A stretch of DNA of 64,000 bases. It comes from Erwinia sp. SLM-02. GTDB taxonomy: Bacteria; Pseudomonadota; Gammaproteobacteria; Enterobacterales; Enterobacteriaceae. Below the pieces are notes generated by a model. The model saw only the letters and a list, made by a program, of their open reading frames with translations. It did not search any database and was not told where the DNA came from. Where the stretch lies: positions 19,692 to 83,691 of the forward strand of contig NZ_JAQISN010000007.1 of assembly GCF_037450285.1 (NCBI RefSeq). Reading direction: 5' to 3'. This document shows positions 16,262 to 25,774 of the stretch, in pieces. The number at the start of each line of letters is the position of its first letter. Within the stretch, counting starts at the first letter, position 1. The position numbers and the translations under genes were made by a program.

Positions 16262-17199
16262 GCTGGTGGGTTTCCCTGGTAAACCTCAGCCAGAATTTCC
16301 CTGGCACCCTTGTCCAGCAGCTCCTCTGCTAAAGAGATCCCCATTTGCTCCGCCTCATCGCGCGGGCCACGGCGTTCGCCGCAAATCATCCGGCTGCCGT
16401 CCGGGGCGCCAACGAGGCCGCGTAGCCAGAGGCCGTCCTCTTCCAGCACGGCATAGCTGCCGATTGGCACCTGGCAGCCGCCCTCCAGACGGGTATTCAT
16501 CGCCCGCTCTGCACGCACCCGACAGGCGGTATCTTCATCATTAAGCGCGGCCAATAGCGCGATGGTGTCGCCATCGTCCAGGCGGCATTCAATCCCCACC
16601 GCGCCCTGGCCGACGGCGGGCAGTGACTCTTCGGCAGGCATAATCTGGCGAATACGATCGCTCAGACCCAGCCGTTTCAGGCCGGCTACCGCCAGGATAA
16701 TGGCATCATATTCACCGCCATCCAGTTTGCCCAGGCGGGTGCCTACGTTGCCACGCAGTGAGCGGATCACCAGATCCGGGCGGCGCGCGCTGATCTGGCA
16801 CTGACGGCGCAGGCTGGAGGTGCCAACAATCGCACCGGGCGGAAGTGCATCGACGGAGGCATAATGGTGAGAGACGAAAGCATCGTGTGGATCTTCGCGT
16901 TCACAGATAGTGACCAGGCCCAGGCCTGCCGGGAACTCCACCGGCACGTCTTTCATCGAATGAACGGCGATATCGGCGCGCCCGGAGAGCATGGCCTGCT
17001 CAAGCTCTTTGACGAAAAGCCCTTTCCCACCCACTTTAGCCAGTGGGGTATCAAGGATCACATCGCCACGCGTGACCATGGGTACCAGCTCAACGCGTAG
17101 CCCCGGATGGCAGGCGATCAGGCGCTGCTGTACGAATTCTGCCTGCCATAAAGCCAGAGGGCTTTGTCTGGTTGCAATTCTTAAAATTTTGTCTGACAT
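16258..17199 (-). CDS. hemC: Hydroxymethylbilane synthase (porphobilinogen deaminase)
   Basis: HemC joins four porphobilinogens into hydroxymethylbilane. ATG 17199 gives 313 residues, the E. coli length; a TTG six bases upstream is less likely. The dipyrromethane cofactor cysteine is C242 in EGGCQVPIGSYA, the catalytic aspartate is D84 in SMKDVP, and the substrate-binding arginines of GTSSLRRQCQ are present. It is first in hemCDXY and transcribed away from cyaA. Confidence 0.97.
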   Translation of the reverse strand: MSDKILRIATRQSPLALWQAEFVQQRLIACHPGLRVELVPMVTRGDVILDTPLAKVGGKGLFVKELEQAMLSGRADIAVHSMKDVPVEFPAGLGLVTICEREDPHDAFVSHHYASVDALPPGAIVGTSSLRRQCQISARRPDLVIRSLRGNVGTRLGKLDGGEYDAIILAVAGLKRLGLSDRIRQIMPAEESLPAVGQGAVGIECRLDDGDTIALLAALNDEDTACRVRAERAMNTRLEGGCQVPIGSYAVLEEDGLWLRGLVGAPDGSRMICGERRGPRDEAEQMGISLAEELLDKGAREILAEVYQGNPPA

Positions 17200-17364
17200 G
17201 CTCAATACCGTTTTGATCGTTCATTGATTATCCTATCATTTAACCGCGAAGGCTGTCAGTGAATAGCACCTAAACGGTCGTCTGCGGAAGCATAGCGATG
17301 GATTGGCGTAAAATTGTGCTAAACTGTTAACTAGCGCAACTTTCTTTACGGTCAATCTGTCTGA

Positions 17365-17380
17365 TGTTAGATTGATCACG
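17365..17380 (+). promoter_or_regulatory. CRP-binding site upstream of cyaA
   Basis: TGTTA-GATTGA-TCACG matches the CRP consensus TGTGA-N6-TCACA at eight of ten positions. It lies about 120 bases before the cyaA start, where E. coli has the CRP site that represses the main cyaA promoter, so feedback control by cAMP-CRP is likely. Confidence 0.75.
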
Positions 17381-17497
17381 TTTCCAGCAATAATCTGTAC
17401 GACTATTTTTAAAGCAAATGGCAGATTTTGGAAAAAAGAGTTCTTGTATACCCTTCTCTCCAAGGGTGTAAGCACTGGGATAATCAGGCGAGACGTC

Positions 17498-20053
17498 TTG
17501 TACCTCTACATTGAGACACTGAAACAGAGACTGGATGCCATTAACCAGCTGCGCGTCGATCGCGCACTGGCTGCGATGGGACCTGCGTTCCAACAGGTTT
17601 ACAGTCTGCTGCCGACCTTACTACATTATCATCATCCGCTGATGCCGGGTTACCTTGAAGGTAACGTTCCACATGGCATCAGCTTCTACACGCCTGACGA
17701 AAACCAGCTTGTCTATCTTGATGATTTACAAGTGAAATCAGACAGCTCCGTCACTGCACCTCCGCGCGGCGAAATGCCGATCACCGGGGTGTATTCCATG
17801 GGGAGCACCTCTTCCGTCGGGCAAAACGCCACATCCGATCTGGATATCTGGGTCTGCCACCAGTCGTGGCTGGACAACCAGGAGCGCCTGGCCCTGCAGA
17901 AAAAATGCACGCAGTTACAAAACTGGTGTGCGGCCATGGGCGTTGAGGTCAGCTTCTTCCTGATTGATGAAAACCGCTTCCGCCACAATGAAAGTGGCAG
18001 CCTTGGCGGCGAGGACTGCGGTTCTACCCAGCATATCCTGCTGCTGGATGAGTTTTATCGCACGGCGGTGCGGATGGCGGGGAAACGTATTCTGTGGAAT
18101 ATGGTGCCGCGCGAGGAAGAAGAGCATTACGACGACTATGTGATGTCGCTGTATCAGCAGGGCGTGCTGACGCCGAATGAGTGGCTGGATCTCGGTGGTC
18201 TGGGCACGCTGTCCGCGGAAGAATACTTTGGTGCCAGTCTGTGGCAGCTGTATAAGAGCATCGATTCGCCGTATAAGGCCGTGCTGAAAACGCTGCTGCT
18301 GGAAGCCTATTCGTGGGAATACCCGGACACCCGCCTGCTGGCAATGGATATTAAACAGCGCCTGCACGATGGCGAGATCGTTTCCTACGGTCTCGATCCC
18401 TATTGCATGATGCTGGAGCGGGTGACACGCTATCTCATTAGTATTGACGATCATGCGCGCCTCGATCTGGTACGTCGCTGTTTCTATCTCAAAGTCTGTG
18501 AGAAGCTGTCGCAGGAAACCGAACACTCCGGCTGGCGTCGGGAAATTCTCAGCCAGCTGGTGACCGAATGGGGCTGGGATACGCAGCGGCTTGAGGTACT
18601 GGACAGCCGGGCCGACTGGAAAATCGGCCGGGTTCGCGAAGCCCACAATGAATTACTGGATGCGATGATGCAAAGCTATCGCAACCTGATCCGCTTCGCC
18701 CGCCGTAATAATCTCAGCGTTAGCGCCAGCCCACAGGACATCGGCGTGCTGACGCGTAAGCTTTATGCCGCGTTCGAGGCGCTGCCTGGTAAGGTAACGC
18801 TGGTGAACCCGCAGATCTCCCCCGATCTGTCCGAGCAGCATCTGACCTTTATTCATGTCCCTAACGGTCGCGCCAACCGCGCGGGCTGGTATCTGTACAA
18901 TCAGTCGCCGGATATGAGTTCAATCATCAGCCATCAGCCGCTGGAATATAACCGCTATCTGAACAAGCTGGTGGCCTGGGCGTGGTTTAACGGCCTGCTG
19001 ACCAGTAAAACGCGGCTGCATATGAAGGGCAATGAGGTCTGTGACCTGGCTCGCCTGCAGGAACTGGTTGCCGATGTCTCGCACCACTTCCCGCTGCGTC
19101 TGCCCGCACCCACGCCAAAAGCGCTGTACAGCCCCTGCGAGATCCGTCATCTGGCGATCATCGTTAACCTGGAATACGACCCGACCTCCGCCTTCCGTAA
19201 TCAGGTTGTACACTTCGATTTCCGTAAGCTGGATGTGTTCAGCTTTGGTGCGGAGCAGCAGTGCCTGGTTGGCAGCGTCGATCTGCTGTATCGCAACTCG
19301 TGGAATGAAGTGCGTACCCTGCATTTCAACGGCGAGCAGGCGATGATTGAAGCGCTAAAAACCATTCTGGGCAAAATGCATCAGGATGCCGCGCCGCCGG
19401 ACGCCGTAGAGGTATTTTGCTACAGCCAGCACCTGCGCGGGCTGATCCGTACCCGCGTTCAGCAGCTGGTTTCTGAGTGTATCGAGCTGCGCCTTTCCAG
19501 CACGCGGCAGGAGCCTGGCCGCTTTAAAGCGCTGCGCGTCGCCGGACAAACCTGGGGACTGTTCTTTGAGCGCCTCAGCGTGTCGGTGCAGAAGCTGGAA
19601 AATGCCGTTGAGTTTTACGGCGCGATCTCCAACAACAAGTTGCACGGCCTGTCGCTGAAGGTTGAAACGAATCAGGTCCGCCTGCCTGCGGTGGTCAATG
19701 GCTATGCCAGCGAAGGGATCATTCAGTTCTTCTTTGAAGACACGCACGACGACCACGGTTTTAATATTTATATCCTGGATGAAACCAACCGGGTAGAGGT
19801 CTATCACCACTGTGAAGGCAGTAAAGAGGAGCTGGTGCGTGACGTCAGCCGTTTCTACTCATCATCACACGATCGCTTCACCTACGGTTCCAGCTTTATT
19901 AACTTCAATCTTCCGCAGTTTTATCAGATTGTGCAGATTGAAGAGCGCTTTCAGGTCATTCCATTTCGTAGCCAGGCGCTGACTCAGCTCTGTGCCGCGG
20001 TCCCAAACAGTGAAGCCAGCGGCGATTACCCGCAGCGCTATCAGATGCATTAG
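17498..20053 (+). CDS. cyaA: Class I adenylate cyclase
   Basis: CyaA makes cAMP from ATP and feeds CRP-dependent catabolite control. The start is placed at UUG 17498 (MYLYIETLKQRLD), as in E. coli, with AGG nine bases upstream; the frame stays open back to 17372 but those residues do not resemble the family. The protein is then 851 residues (E. coli 848). The N-terminal catalytic half holds GSTSSVGQ-N4-SDLDIWVC, and the glucose-sensitive C-terminal regulatory half is nearly unchanged, except for a divergent tail. A UUG start limits translation and is a known trait of this gene. Confidence 0.95.
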   Translation: MYLYIETLKQRLDAINQLRVDRALAAMGPAFQQVYSLLPTLLHYHHPLMPGYLEGNVPHGISFYTPDENQLVYLDDLQVKSDSSVTAPPRGEMPITGVYSMGSTSSVGQNATSDLDIWVCHQSWLDNQERLALQKKCTQLQNWCAAMGVEVSFFLIDENRFRHNESGSLGGEDCGSTQHILLLDEFYRTAVRMAGKRILWNMVPREEEEHYDDYVMSLYQQGVLTPNEWLDLGGLGTLSAEEYFGASLWQLYKSIDSPYKAVLKTLLLEAYSWEYPDTRLLAMDIKQRLHDGEIVSYGLDPYCMMLERVTRYLISIDDHARLDLVRRCFYLKVCEKLSQETEHSGWRREILSQLVTEWGWDTQRLEVLDSRADWKIGRVREAHNELLDAMMQSYRNLIRFARRNNLSVSASPQDIGVLTRKLYAAFEALPGKVTLVNPQISPDLSEQHLTFIHVPNGRANRAGWYLYNQSPDMSSIISHQPLEYNRYLNKLVAWAWFNGLLTSKTRLHMKGNEVCDLARLQELVADVSHHFPLRLPAPTPKALYSPCEIRHLAIIVNLEYDPTSAFRNQVVHFDFRKLDVFSFGAEQQCLVGSVDLLYRNSWNEVRTLHFNGEQAMIEALKTILGKMHQDAAPPDAVEVFCYSQHLRGLIRTRVQQLVSECIELRLSSTRQEPGRFKALRVAGQTWGLFFERLSVSVQKLENAVEFYGAISNNKLHGLSLKVETNQVRLPAVVNGYASEGIIQFFFEDTHDDHGFNIYILDETNRVEVYHHCEGSKEELVRDVSRFYSSSHDRFTYGSSFINFNLPQFYQIVQIEERFQVIPFRSQALTQLCAAVPNSEASGDYPQRYQMH

Positions 20054-20054
20054 G

Positions 20055-20079
20055 CCAGCCGGAATACTCTTCCGGTTGG
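20055..20079 (+). terminator. Hairpin after cyaA, possible terminator
   Basis: A 10-bp stem (20055-20064 with 20070-20079, one G-U pair) lies two bases after the cyaA stop. The following TTCTGCTTTTCC is only moderately U-rich. Confidence 0.45.
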
Positions 20080-20152
20080 ATTCTGCTTTTCCTGTTGCTT
20101 TTCAGTCTTCACCTGCGATGATAGACAGTAACTGGTATCTTTCACGAGCAGA

Positions 20153-20359
20153 ATGACAATGAAAAAAACACTTTGCCAGCTGGCAATGTTACTTGCCGTT
20201 GCCAGCCTGGTGGGATGTGGCCTGAAAGGACCACTCTATTTCCCCAAGGATGAAACAGGCAAGCCGCAGACCACCCAGACCGCCTCTCCGACGCAATCCG
20301 GCAGCAATGCGACAACCTCTGCCACGTCCACCGGGCAGGAACTCAAACCGGTCCAGTAA
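20153..20359 (+). CDS. lptM: LptM (YifL), small outer-membrane lipoprotein of LPS transport
   Basis: LptM is a small lipoprotein that helps assembly of the LptDE lipopolysaccharide translocon. The 68-residue product has a lysine-start signal (MKKT), hydrophobic core and lipobox LVGC with the lipidated cysteine at residue 22, followed by the hallmark GLKGPLYFP. The remainder is a low-complexity S/T/Q-rich tail. Either ATG 20153 or ATG 20159 could be used. dapF follows after 27 bases. Confidence 0.92.
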   Translation: MTMKKTLCQLAMLLAVASLVGCGLKGPLYFPKDETGKPQTTQTASPTQSGSNATTSATSTGQELKPVQ

Positions 20360-20386
20360 ACTATGACGCACTCGGCGGAGCAGAAA

Positions 20387-21211
20387 ATGCAGTTCTCGAA
20401 AATGCACGGTCTCGGCAATGACTTTATGGTGGTTGATGCCGTCACGCAAAACGTTTATTTCTCACCTGAGCTGATCCGTCGCCTGGCGGACCGCAACCTG
20501 GGGATCGGCTTCGATCAGTTGCTGATCGTAGAGCCACCTTACGATCCCGATCTGGATTTCCATTACCGCATTTTCAACGCCGACGGCAGCGAAGTGGCCC
20601 AGTGTGGCAACGGTGCCCGCTGTTTCGCCCGCTTTGTACGCTTAAAAGGTCTGACCAATAAAAGCGATATTCGCGTCAGCACGCAAACGGGCCGCATGGT
20701 ACTGAGCGTCAACCAGGATGAACTGGTTTGCGTGAATATGGGTGAGCCCAACTTCGAGCCGCAGCAGGTGCCGTTCCGCGCCAATAAGGCCGAAAATATC
20801 TATTTGATGAGGGCCGCAGAACAGACCGTGATGTGTGGCGTTGTGTCGATGGGTAACCCACACTGCGTACTGCAGGTTGAGAGCGTAAAAACCGCCGCTG
20901 TCGAAACGCTGGGGCCGGTGCTGGAAAGCCACGAACGCTTTCCTGAACGCGTCAACGTCGGGTTTATGGAAATCGTCAACGGTGAACATATCCGACTGCG
21001 TGTTTACGAGCGCGGTGCAGGCGAAACTCAGGCCTGCGGTAGCGGAGCCTGCGCGGCCGTCGCGGTGGGTATTCAGCAGGGGCTACTGTCAGAGAAAGTG
21101 CGGGTTGACCTGCCGGGCGGCACGTTAAACATCGCCTGGAAAGGGCCGGGGCAGCCGCTGTATATGACCGGGCCGGCCACTCATGTCTATGACGGATTTA
21201 TTCATCTATGA
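20387..21211 (+). CDS. dapF: Diaminopimelate epimerase
   Basis: DapF converts LL- to meso-diaminopimelate for lysine and peptidoglycan synthesis. ATG 20387, with GGAG six bases upstream, gives 274 residues as in E. coli; an in-frame ATG at 20363 adds eight atypical residues. Both catalytic cysteines are seen, C73 (AQCGNGARC) and C217 (QACGSGAC). It begins the tight cluster dapF-yigA-xerC-yigB, each gene overlapping the next. Confidence 0.97.
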   Translation: MQFSKMHGLGNDFMVVDAVTQNVYFSPELIRRLADRNLGIGFDQLLIVEPPYDPDLDFHYRIFNADGSEVAQCGNGARCFARFVRLKGLTNKSDIRVSTQTGRMVLSVNQDELVCVNMGEPNFEPQQVPFRANKAENIYLMRAAEQTVMCGVVSMGNPHCVLQVESVKTAAVETLGPVLESHERFPERVNVGFMEIVNGEHIRLRVYERGAGETQACGSGACAAVAVGIQQGLLSEKVRVDLPGGTLNIAWKGPGQPLYMTGPATHVYDGFIHL

Positions 21212-21918
21212 AAACTGTCGGGGAGCCACAACAGGACAGCAGCGCAGTGCTGCTTGACGATCGCGCAGTCAGCGATTACCTGCTGCAAAATCCAGACTTC
21301 TTTATTCGTAACGCCCGCCAGGTTGAACAGATGATGGTGCCGCATCCGATCCGCGGTACCGTATCGCTGGTGGAATGGCAGCTGGCACGTCAGCGCAATC
21401 ATATTCATCAACTGGAAGAAGAAATTACCCTGTTGATGGAGCAGGCCAGCGCCAACCAGCAGCTGTTCGACCGCCTGTTCAGCCTGCAGGGGCGTCTGGC
21501 TTCAGCATCGAGCCTGCAGGATATGCTGAATCGCCTGCATCTGTGGGCGCGGGAACTGGGGCTGGCAGGGGCAAATGTCCGTCTGTTTAGTGAACACTGG
21601 CGCCTCGGAGCCCCGTCTGATTTCACCCAGCTGGCGCTGCCAAGGCAGGCGTTTGAATCGGTACGCATTCAGCGGCTGGGTAAAGAGAACCACTATCTCG
21701 GCAATCTGAACGGGCCTGAACTGCTGCTGCTGCTGCCGCAGGCAAAGGCGATTGGTTCGGTCGCCATGTCGCTACTCGGTGAACGCGGTGACCTTGGCGT
21801 GCTGATTTTCAGCAGCCGCGACAAGCAGCACTATCAGTCCGGCATGGGAACGGTGCTGCTACAGCACCTGTCTCTGATGCTTCCCGAGCTGTTGTCGCGC
21901 TGGATTGAGCGCGCGTGA
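21208..21918 (+). CDS. yigA: DUF484 family protein YigA
   Basis: A 236-residue protein of the DUF484 family (E. coli YigA 235), which is GAF-like with a preceding helix and short coiled coil around residues 60-85. Conserved parts are the N-terminal DYLLQNPDFFIRN and RGTVSLVEWQLARQR. Its molecular role is not established; it is always found between dapF and xerC. The start overlaps the dapF stop (ATGA) and its stop overlaps xerC. Confidence 0.9.
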   Translation: MKTVGEPQQDSSAVLLDDRAVSDYLLQNPDFFIRNARQVEQMMVPHPIRGTVSLVEWQLARQRNHIHQLEEEITLLMEQASANQQLFDRLFSLQGRLASASSLQDMLNRLHLWARELGLAGANVRLFSEHWRLGAPSDFTQLALPRQAFESVRIQRLGKENHYLGNLNGPELLLLLPQAKAIGSVAMSLLGERGDLGVLIFSSRDKQHYQSGMGTVLLQHLSLMLPELLSRWIERA

Positions 21919-22823
21919 GCAGTGAATCAGCCCTGCTTCCTGCCGTAGAGGGCTTTCTGCGTTACCTGAAGGTTGAACGCCAGCTCAGCCCCTTGACCCT
22001 GATTAACTATCGCCGCCAGCTGACGGTGGTTATTGAACTGCTGGATGCGTTAAAGGTCACCGACTGGCGGCGTCTGGACGCCGCGCTGGTTCGGACGCTG
22101 GCTGCCCGCAGCAGCCGCAGCGGGCTGAAGCCCGCCAGTCTTGCCCTGCGCCTTTCCGCACTGCGTAGTTTCCTCGACTGGCTGATTAGCCAGGGAACGA
22201 TTAAAGCCAACCCGGCGAAAGGCGTTGCCACGCCGCGTGCGCCACGGCATCTGCCAAAAAATATCGATGTTGATGAAATTAACCAGCTGCTGGAAATCGA
22301 CCTGAACGATCCGCTGGCGGTGCGCGATCGCGCCATGCTGGAAGTGATGTACGGCGCAGGATTGCGCTTATCTGAGCTGACCGGTATCGATTTAAACCAC
22401 CTCGATCTGGCATCCGGTGAAGTCTGGGTCATCGGTAAAGGCAGCAAAGAGCGCCGTCTGCCAATGGGAAAAACGGCGGTACTATGGCTTGAGCACTGGC
22501 TGGCGCTGCGTGAGCTGTTCTCACCGCAGGACAATGCACTTTTCCTTTCTAAGCAGGGTAAACGCATCTCTGCGCGTAACGTGCAGAAGCGCTTTGCCGA
22601 GTGGGGGATTAAACAGGGGCTGTCCAGCCACGTTCATCCCCATAAACTGCGCCACTCATTTGCCACGCATATGCTGGAGTCCAGCGGCGATCTGCGTGCG
22701 GTGCAGGAGCTGCTCGGCCATGCCAATCTGGCAACGACCCAGATTTACACCCATCTTGATTTCCAACACCTGGCGTCCGTCTACGACGCTGCACATCCCC
22801 GTGCGAAACGAGGAAAGACCTGA
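21915..22823 (+). CDS. xerC: Tyrosine recombinase XerC
   Basis: XerC acts with XerD at dif to resolve chromosome dimers and at plasmid cer-type sites. From GTG 21915 it has 302 residues. The full catalytic set of a tyrosine recombinase is present: R151, K175, H243, R246, H269 and the nucleophile Y278 (TTQIYTH). An N-terminal SAM-like core-binding domain covers about residues 8-95. It is coupled to yigA (GTGA overlap) and to yigB (TGATG). Confidence 0.96.
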   Translation: MSSESALLPAVEGFLRYLKVERQLSPLTLINYRRQLTVVIELLDALKVTDWRRLDAALVRTLAARSSRSGLKPASLALRLSALRSFLDWLISQGTIKANPAKGVATPRAPRHLPKNIDVDEINQLLEIDLNDPLAVRDRAMLEVMYGAGLRLSELTGIDLNHLDLASGEVWVIGKGSKERRLPMGKTAVLWLEHWLALRELFSPQDNALFLSKQGKRISARNVQKRFAEWGIKQGLSSHVHPHKLRHSFATHMLESSGDLRAVQELLGHANLATTQIYTHLDFQHLASVYDAAHPRAKRGKT

Positions 22824-23539
22824 TGCACTTTTATCGACCACCGCGTCCCATCGCGGCGATGACCTTCGATCTCGACGATACGCTTTATGATAATTATCCG
22901 GTGATCGCGCGAACCACAAAAGAATCTCATGCCGCATTACAGGCCCATCATCCGGCGCTAAAAGACTATAGCGTTGAACAGTATCAGCAGGTGCGTCAGC
23001 GTCTGCTGCTGGCGGAGCCGGAGATCTATCATGATGTCAGCGAGTGGCGTCGTCGTGCCGTTGAGCAGTCCATGCTCGATGTGGGACTGGCCCCCGCGCA
23101 GGCCGCTGAAGGCTCGCGCGAAGTGATGACGGTGTTCGCCGAGTGGCGCAGCAAAATCACCATATCGGATGAAAACCATGCCACGCTGGCGGCGCTGGCC
23201 GAGCGTATTCCACTGGTGGCGATCACCAACGGTAACGCCGAGCCGCATCTGTTTGGGCTGGATAAGTACTTCCAGTTTATTCTGCGGGCCGGTCCCGACG
23301 GCCGCGCCAAGCCGTATCAGGATATGTATCACTGCGCCGCAGAACGCCTGAATCTGGCCCCGGAACGCATCCTGCACGTGGGAGACGATCTCACCACCGA
23401 TGTTGCCGGTGCGGTGCGCTGCGGTATGCAGGCCTGTTGGATTAATTTGCGCGGTGGCAATCTGATGCACATTGACGATGCGCGTCTTCTTCCAACGCTG
23501 GAGATTTCTCAGTTGGCATCGCTGACTGCGTTGTTATAA
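22823..23539 (+). CDS. yigB: HAD-family phosphatase YigB
   Basis: YigB is a haloacid-dehalogenase phosphatase reported to act on FMN and on the riboflavin precursor 5-amino-6-(5-phosphoribitylamino)uracil. The 238 residues equal the E. coli length. Motif I is FDLDDTLYDN (D16, D18), motif II the ITNGNA segment, motif III the lysine of GRAKPYQD, and motif IV VGDDLTTDV. Its stop codon lies inside the -10 box of the uvrD promoter. Confidence 0.93.
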   Translation: MHFYRPPRPIAAMTFDLDDTLYDNYPVIARTTKESHAALQAHHPALKDYSVEQYQQVRQRLLLAEPEIYHDVSEWRRRAVEQSMLDVGLAPAQAAEGSREVMTVFAEWRSKITISDENHATLAALAERIPLVAITNGNAEPHLFGLDKYFQFILRAGPDGRAKPYQDMYHCAAERLNLAPERILHVGDDLTTDVAGAVRCGMQACWINLRGGNLMHIDDARLLPTLEISQLASLTALL

Positions 23540-23540
23540 T
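23513..23540 (+). promoter_or_regulatory. Promoter of uvrD
   Basis: TTGGCA (23513-23518), 16 bases, TATAAT (23535-23540). It overlaps the end of yigB exactly as the E. coli uvrD promoter does. Confidence 0.8.
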
Positions 23541-23543
23541 GAA

Positions 23544-23559
23544 CTGGTTAAATAACCAG
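23544..23559 (+). promoter_or_regulatory. LexA (SOS) box candidate of uvrD
   Basis: CTG-N10-CAG with a near-perfect palindrome ACTGGTTAaaTAACCAGT. It sits directly after the -10 box, the place of the E. coli uvrD LexA site. The fourth base of each half is G/C rather than the usual T/A, so binding may be weak. A purely structural hairpin is the alternative. Confidence 0.6.
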
Positions 23560-23595
23560 TAGGGCGGCGTGCCGCTCTCTACCCCGATGGTGCTT

Positions 23596-25758
23596 ATGGA
23601 CGTTTCCGATCTGCTCGACAGCCTGAATGACAAACAACGCGAAGCCGTCGCCGCGCCGCGCAGCAATCTGCTGGTGCTGGCGGGGGCTGGCAGTGGTAAA
23701 ACCCGCGTGCTGGTTCACCGTATTGCCTGGCTGATGGCGGTTGAAAACTGTTCCCCATACTCCATCATGGCGGTGACCTTTACCAACAAAGCGGCCGCTG
23801 AGATGCGTCACCGCATTGAACAGCTTATTGGAACCAGCCAGGGGGGAATGTGGATTGGCACCTTCCACGGTCTGGCCCACCGCCTGCTGCGCGCCCACCA
23901 TCTTGACGCTAACCTGCCACAGGATTTTCAGATCCTCGACAGTGAAGACCAGCTGCGGTTGCTAAAACGCCTGATCAAGGCCATGAATCTGGATGAGAAG
24001 CAGTGGCCCGCCCGTCAGGGGATGTGGTACATCAATGGCAAAAAAGATGAAGGGCTGCGTCCGAAAAATATTGAGAGCTACGGCAACCCGATTGAACAGA
24101 CCTGGCTGCGCATCTATCAGGCCTATCAGGAAGCCTGCGATCGCGCCGGCCTGGTCGACTTTGCCGAGCTGCTGCTGCGTGCCCACGAGCTGTGGCTGAA
24201 CAAACCGCATATCCTTAATCACTACCGCGAGCGTTTTACCAATATTCTGGTGGATGAGTTCCAGGATACCAACAATATCCAGTACGCGTGGATCCGCATG
24301 CTGGCCGGCGACAGCGGCAAGGTGATCATCGTCGGAGATGACGATCAGTCTATCTACGGCTGGCGCGGCGCGCAGGTTGAGAACATCCAGCGATTCCTGA
24401 ACGATTTCCCGGGCGCGGAAACCATTCGCCTTGAACAGAACTACCGCTCAACCAATAACATTCTGAAAGCCGCCAATGCCCTGATCGCCAACAATAATGG
24501 TCGTCTGGGCAAAGAGCTGTGGACCGACGGCAGCGACGGCGAACCCATCTCTCTTTACTGTGCGTTTAATGAACTGGATGAAGCGCGCTTTGTCGTCAAC
24601 CGCATTAAGGTCTGGATGGAAAACGGCGGGGCGCTGAACGACTGCGCGATCCTCTATCGCAGCAACGCCCAGTCGCGCGTGCTGGAAGAGGCGCTGCTGC
24701 AAACCAGCATGCCTTACCGTATCTATGGCGGCATGCGCTTCTTCGAGCGTCAGGAAATTAAAGATGCGCTGGCCTATCTGCGCCTGATTGCCAACCGCAA
24801 TGACGATGCCGCCTTCGAGCGGGTGATCAACACGCCAACGCGTGGCATTGGCGATCGCACCCTTGACGTGGTTCGTCAGACCGCGCGCGATCGCCAGTTG
24901 ACCATGTGGCAGAGCTCACGCGCTCTGCTGCATGAAAAAGCGCTGGCCGGCCGCGCGGCTTCGGCGCTGCAGCGTTTTATTGAGCTGGTGGACTCGCTGG
25001 CGCAGGAAACGACAGAGTTGCCTTTACATGTGCAAACTGACCGGGTAATCAAAGATTCCGGTCTGTGGCTGATGTACGAGCAGGAGAAAGGTGAAAAGGG
25101 CCAGGCCCGCGTCGAGAACCTTGAGGAACTGGTCAACGCCACCCGACAGTACAGCTACCAGGACGAGGATGAAGACCTGATGCCGCTTCAGGCCTTCCTG
25201 TCCCATGCTGCGCTTGAGGCAGGCGAAGGGCAGGCGGATAAATGGCAGGATGCGGTACAGCTGATGACGATGCATGCGGCCAAAGGGCTGGAGTTTATGC
25301 AGGTGTTTATCGTCGGGATGGAAGAGGGCATGTTCCCCAGTCAGATGTCGCTGGATGAAGGCGGAAGGCTGGAAGAAGAGCGCCGTCTGGCCTACGTTGG
25401 CGTCACCCGTGCGATGCAGAAGCTGACTCTGACCTATGCGGAAACACGTCGCCTGTATGGCAAGGAAGTCTATCATCGTCCTTCACGCTTTGTCGGTGAG
25501 CTGCCGGAAGAGTGCGTGGAGGAAGTCCGCCTGCGTGCCAGCGTCAGTCGCCCGGTAAGTCATCAGCGAATGGGCACCCCGGTGGCGAAAAATGACAGCG
25601 GTTTTACTCTTGGGCAGCGCGTGCGCCACGCCAAATTTGGTGAGGGGACGATTGTTAATCTGGAGGGCAGCGGTGAACACAGCCGCCTGCAGGTGGCTTT
25701 CCAGGGGCAGGGAATCAAATGGCTGGTCGCCGCGTACGCCAGGCTGGAAGCGCTGTGA
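23596..25758 (+). CDS. uvrD: DNA helicase II
   Basis: UvrD is the SF1A 3'-5' helicase of nucleotide excision and mismatch repair. ATG 23596 yields 720 residues, identical in length to E. coli; in-frame upstream starts at 23569 are unlikely. Walker A AGAGSGKT begins at residue 29; VDEFQDTNNIQ is motif II, GDDDQSIYGWRGA motif III, and VGVTRAMQKL motif VI. The C-terminal Tudor-like region (LGQRVRHAKFGEGT) that binds RNA polymerase is intact. Own promoter and SOS-box candidate precede it. Confidence 0.97.
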   Translation: MDVSDLLDSLNDKQREAVAAPRSNLLVLAGAGSGKTRVLVHRIAWLMAVENCSPYSIMAVTFTNKAAAEMRHRIEQLIGTSQGGMWIGTFHGLAHRLLRAHHLDANLPQDFQILDSEDQLRLLKRLIKAMNLDEKQWPARQGMWYINGKKDEGLRPKNIESYGNPIEQTWLRIYQAYQEACDRAGLVDFAELLLRAHELWLNKPHILNHYRERFTNILVDEFQDTNNIQYAWIRMLAGDSGKVIIVGDDDQSIYGWRGAQVENIQRFLNDFPGAETIRLEQNYRSTNNILKAANALIANNNGRLGKELWTDGSDGEPISLYCAFNELDEARFVVNRIKVWMENGGALNDCAILYRSNAQSRVLEEALLQTSMPYRIYGGMRFFERQEIKDALAYLRLIANRNDDAAFERVINTPTRGIGDRTLDVVRQTARDRQLTMWQSSRALLHEKALAGRAASALQRFIELVDSLAQETTELPLHVQTDRVIKDSGLWLMYEQEKGEKGQARVENLEELVNATRQYSYQDEDEDLMPLQAFLSHAALEAGEGQADKWQDAVQLMTMHAAKGLEFMQVFIVGMEEGMFPSQMSLDEGGRLEEERRLAYVGVTRAMQKLTLTYAETRRLYGKEVYHRPSRFVGELPEECVEEVRLRASVSRPVSHQRMGTPVAKNDSGFTLGQRVRHAKFGEGTIVNLEGSGEHSRLQVAFQGQGIKWLVAAYARLEAL

Positions 25759-25774
25759 TGAGTGGTGGGCCCGC

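Noticed and set aside
17372..17497. N-terminal extension of cyaA from ATG 17372
   Set aside because: The added residues do not match CyaA and overlap the CRP-site/promoter area; UUG 17498 matches the known family start.
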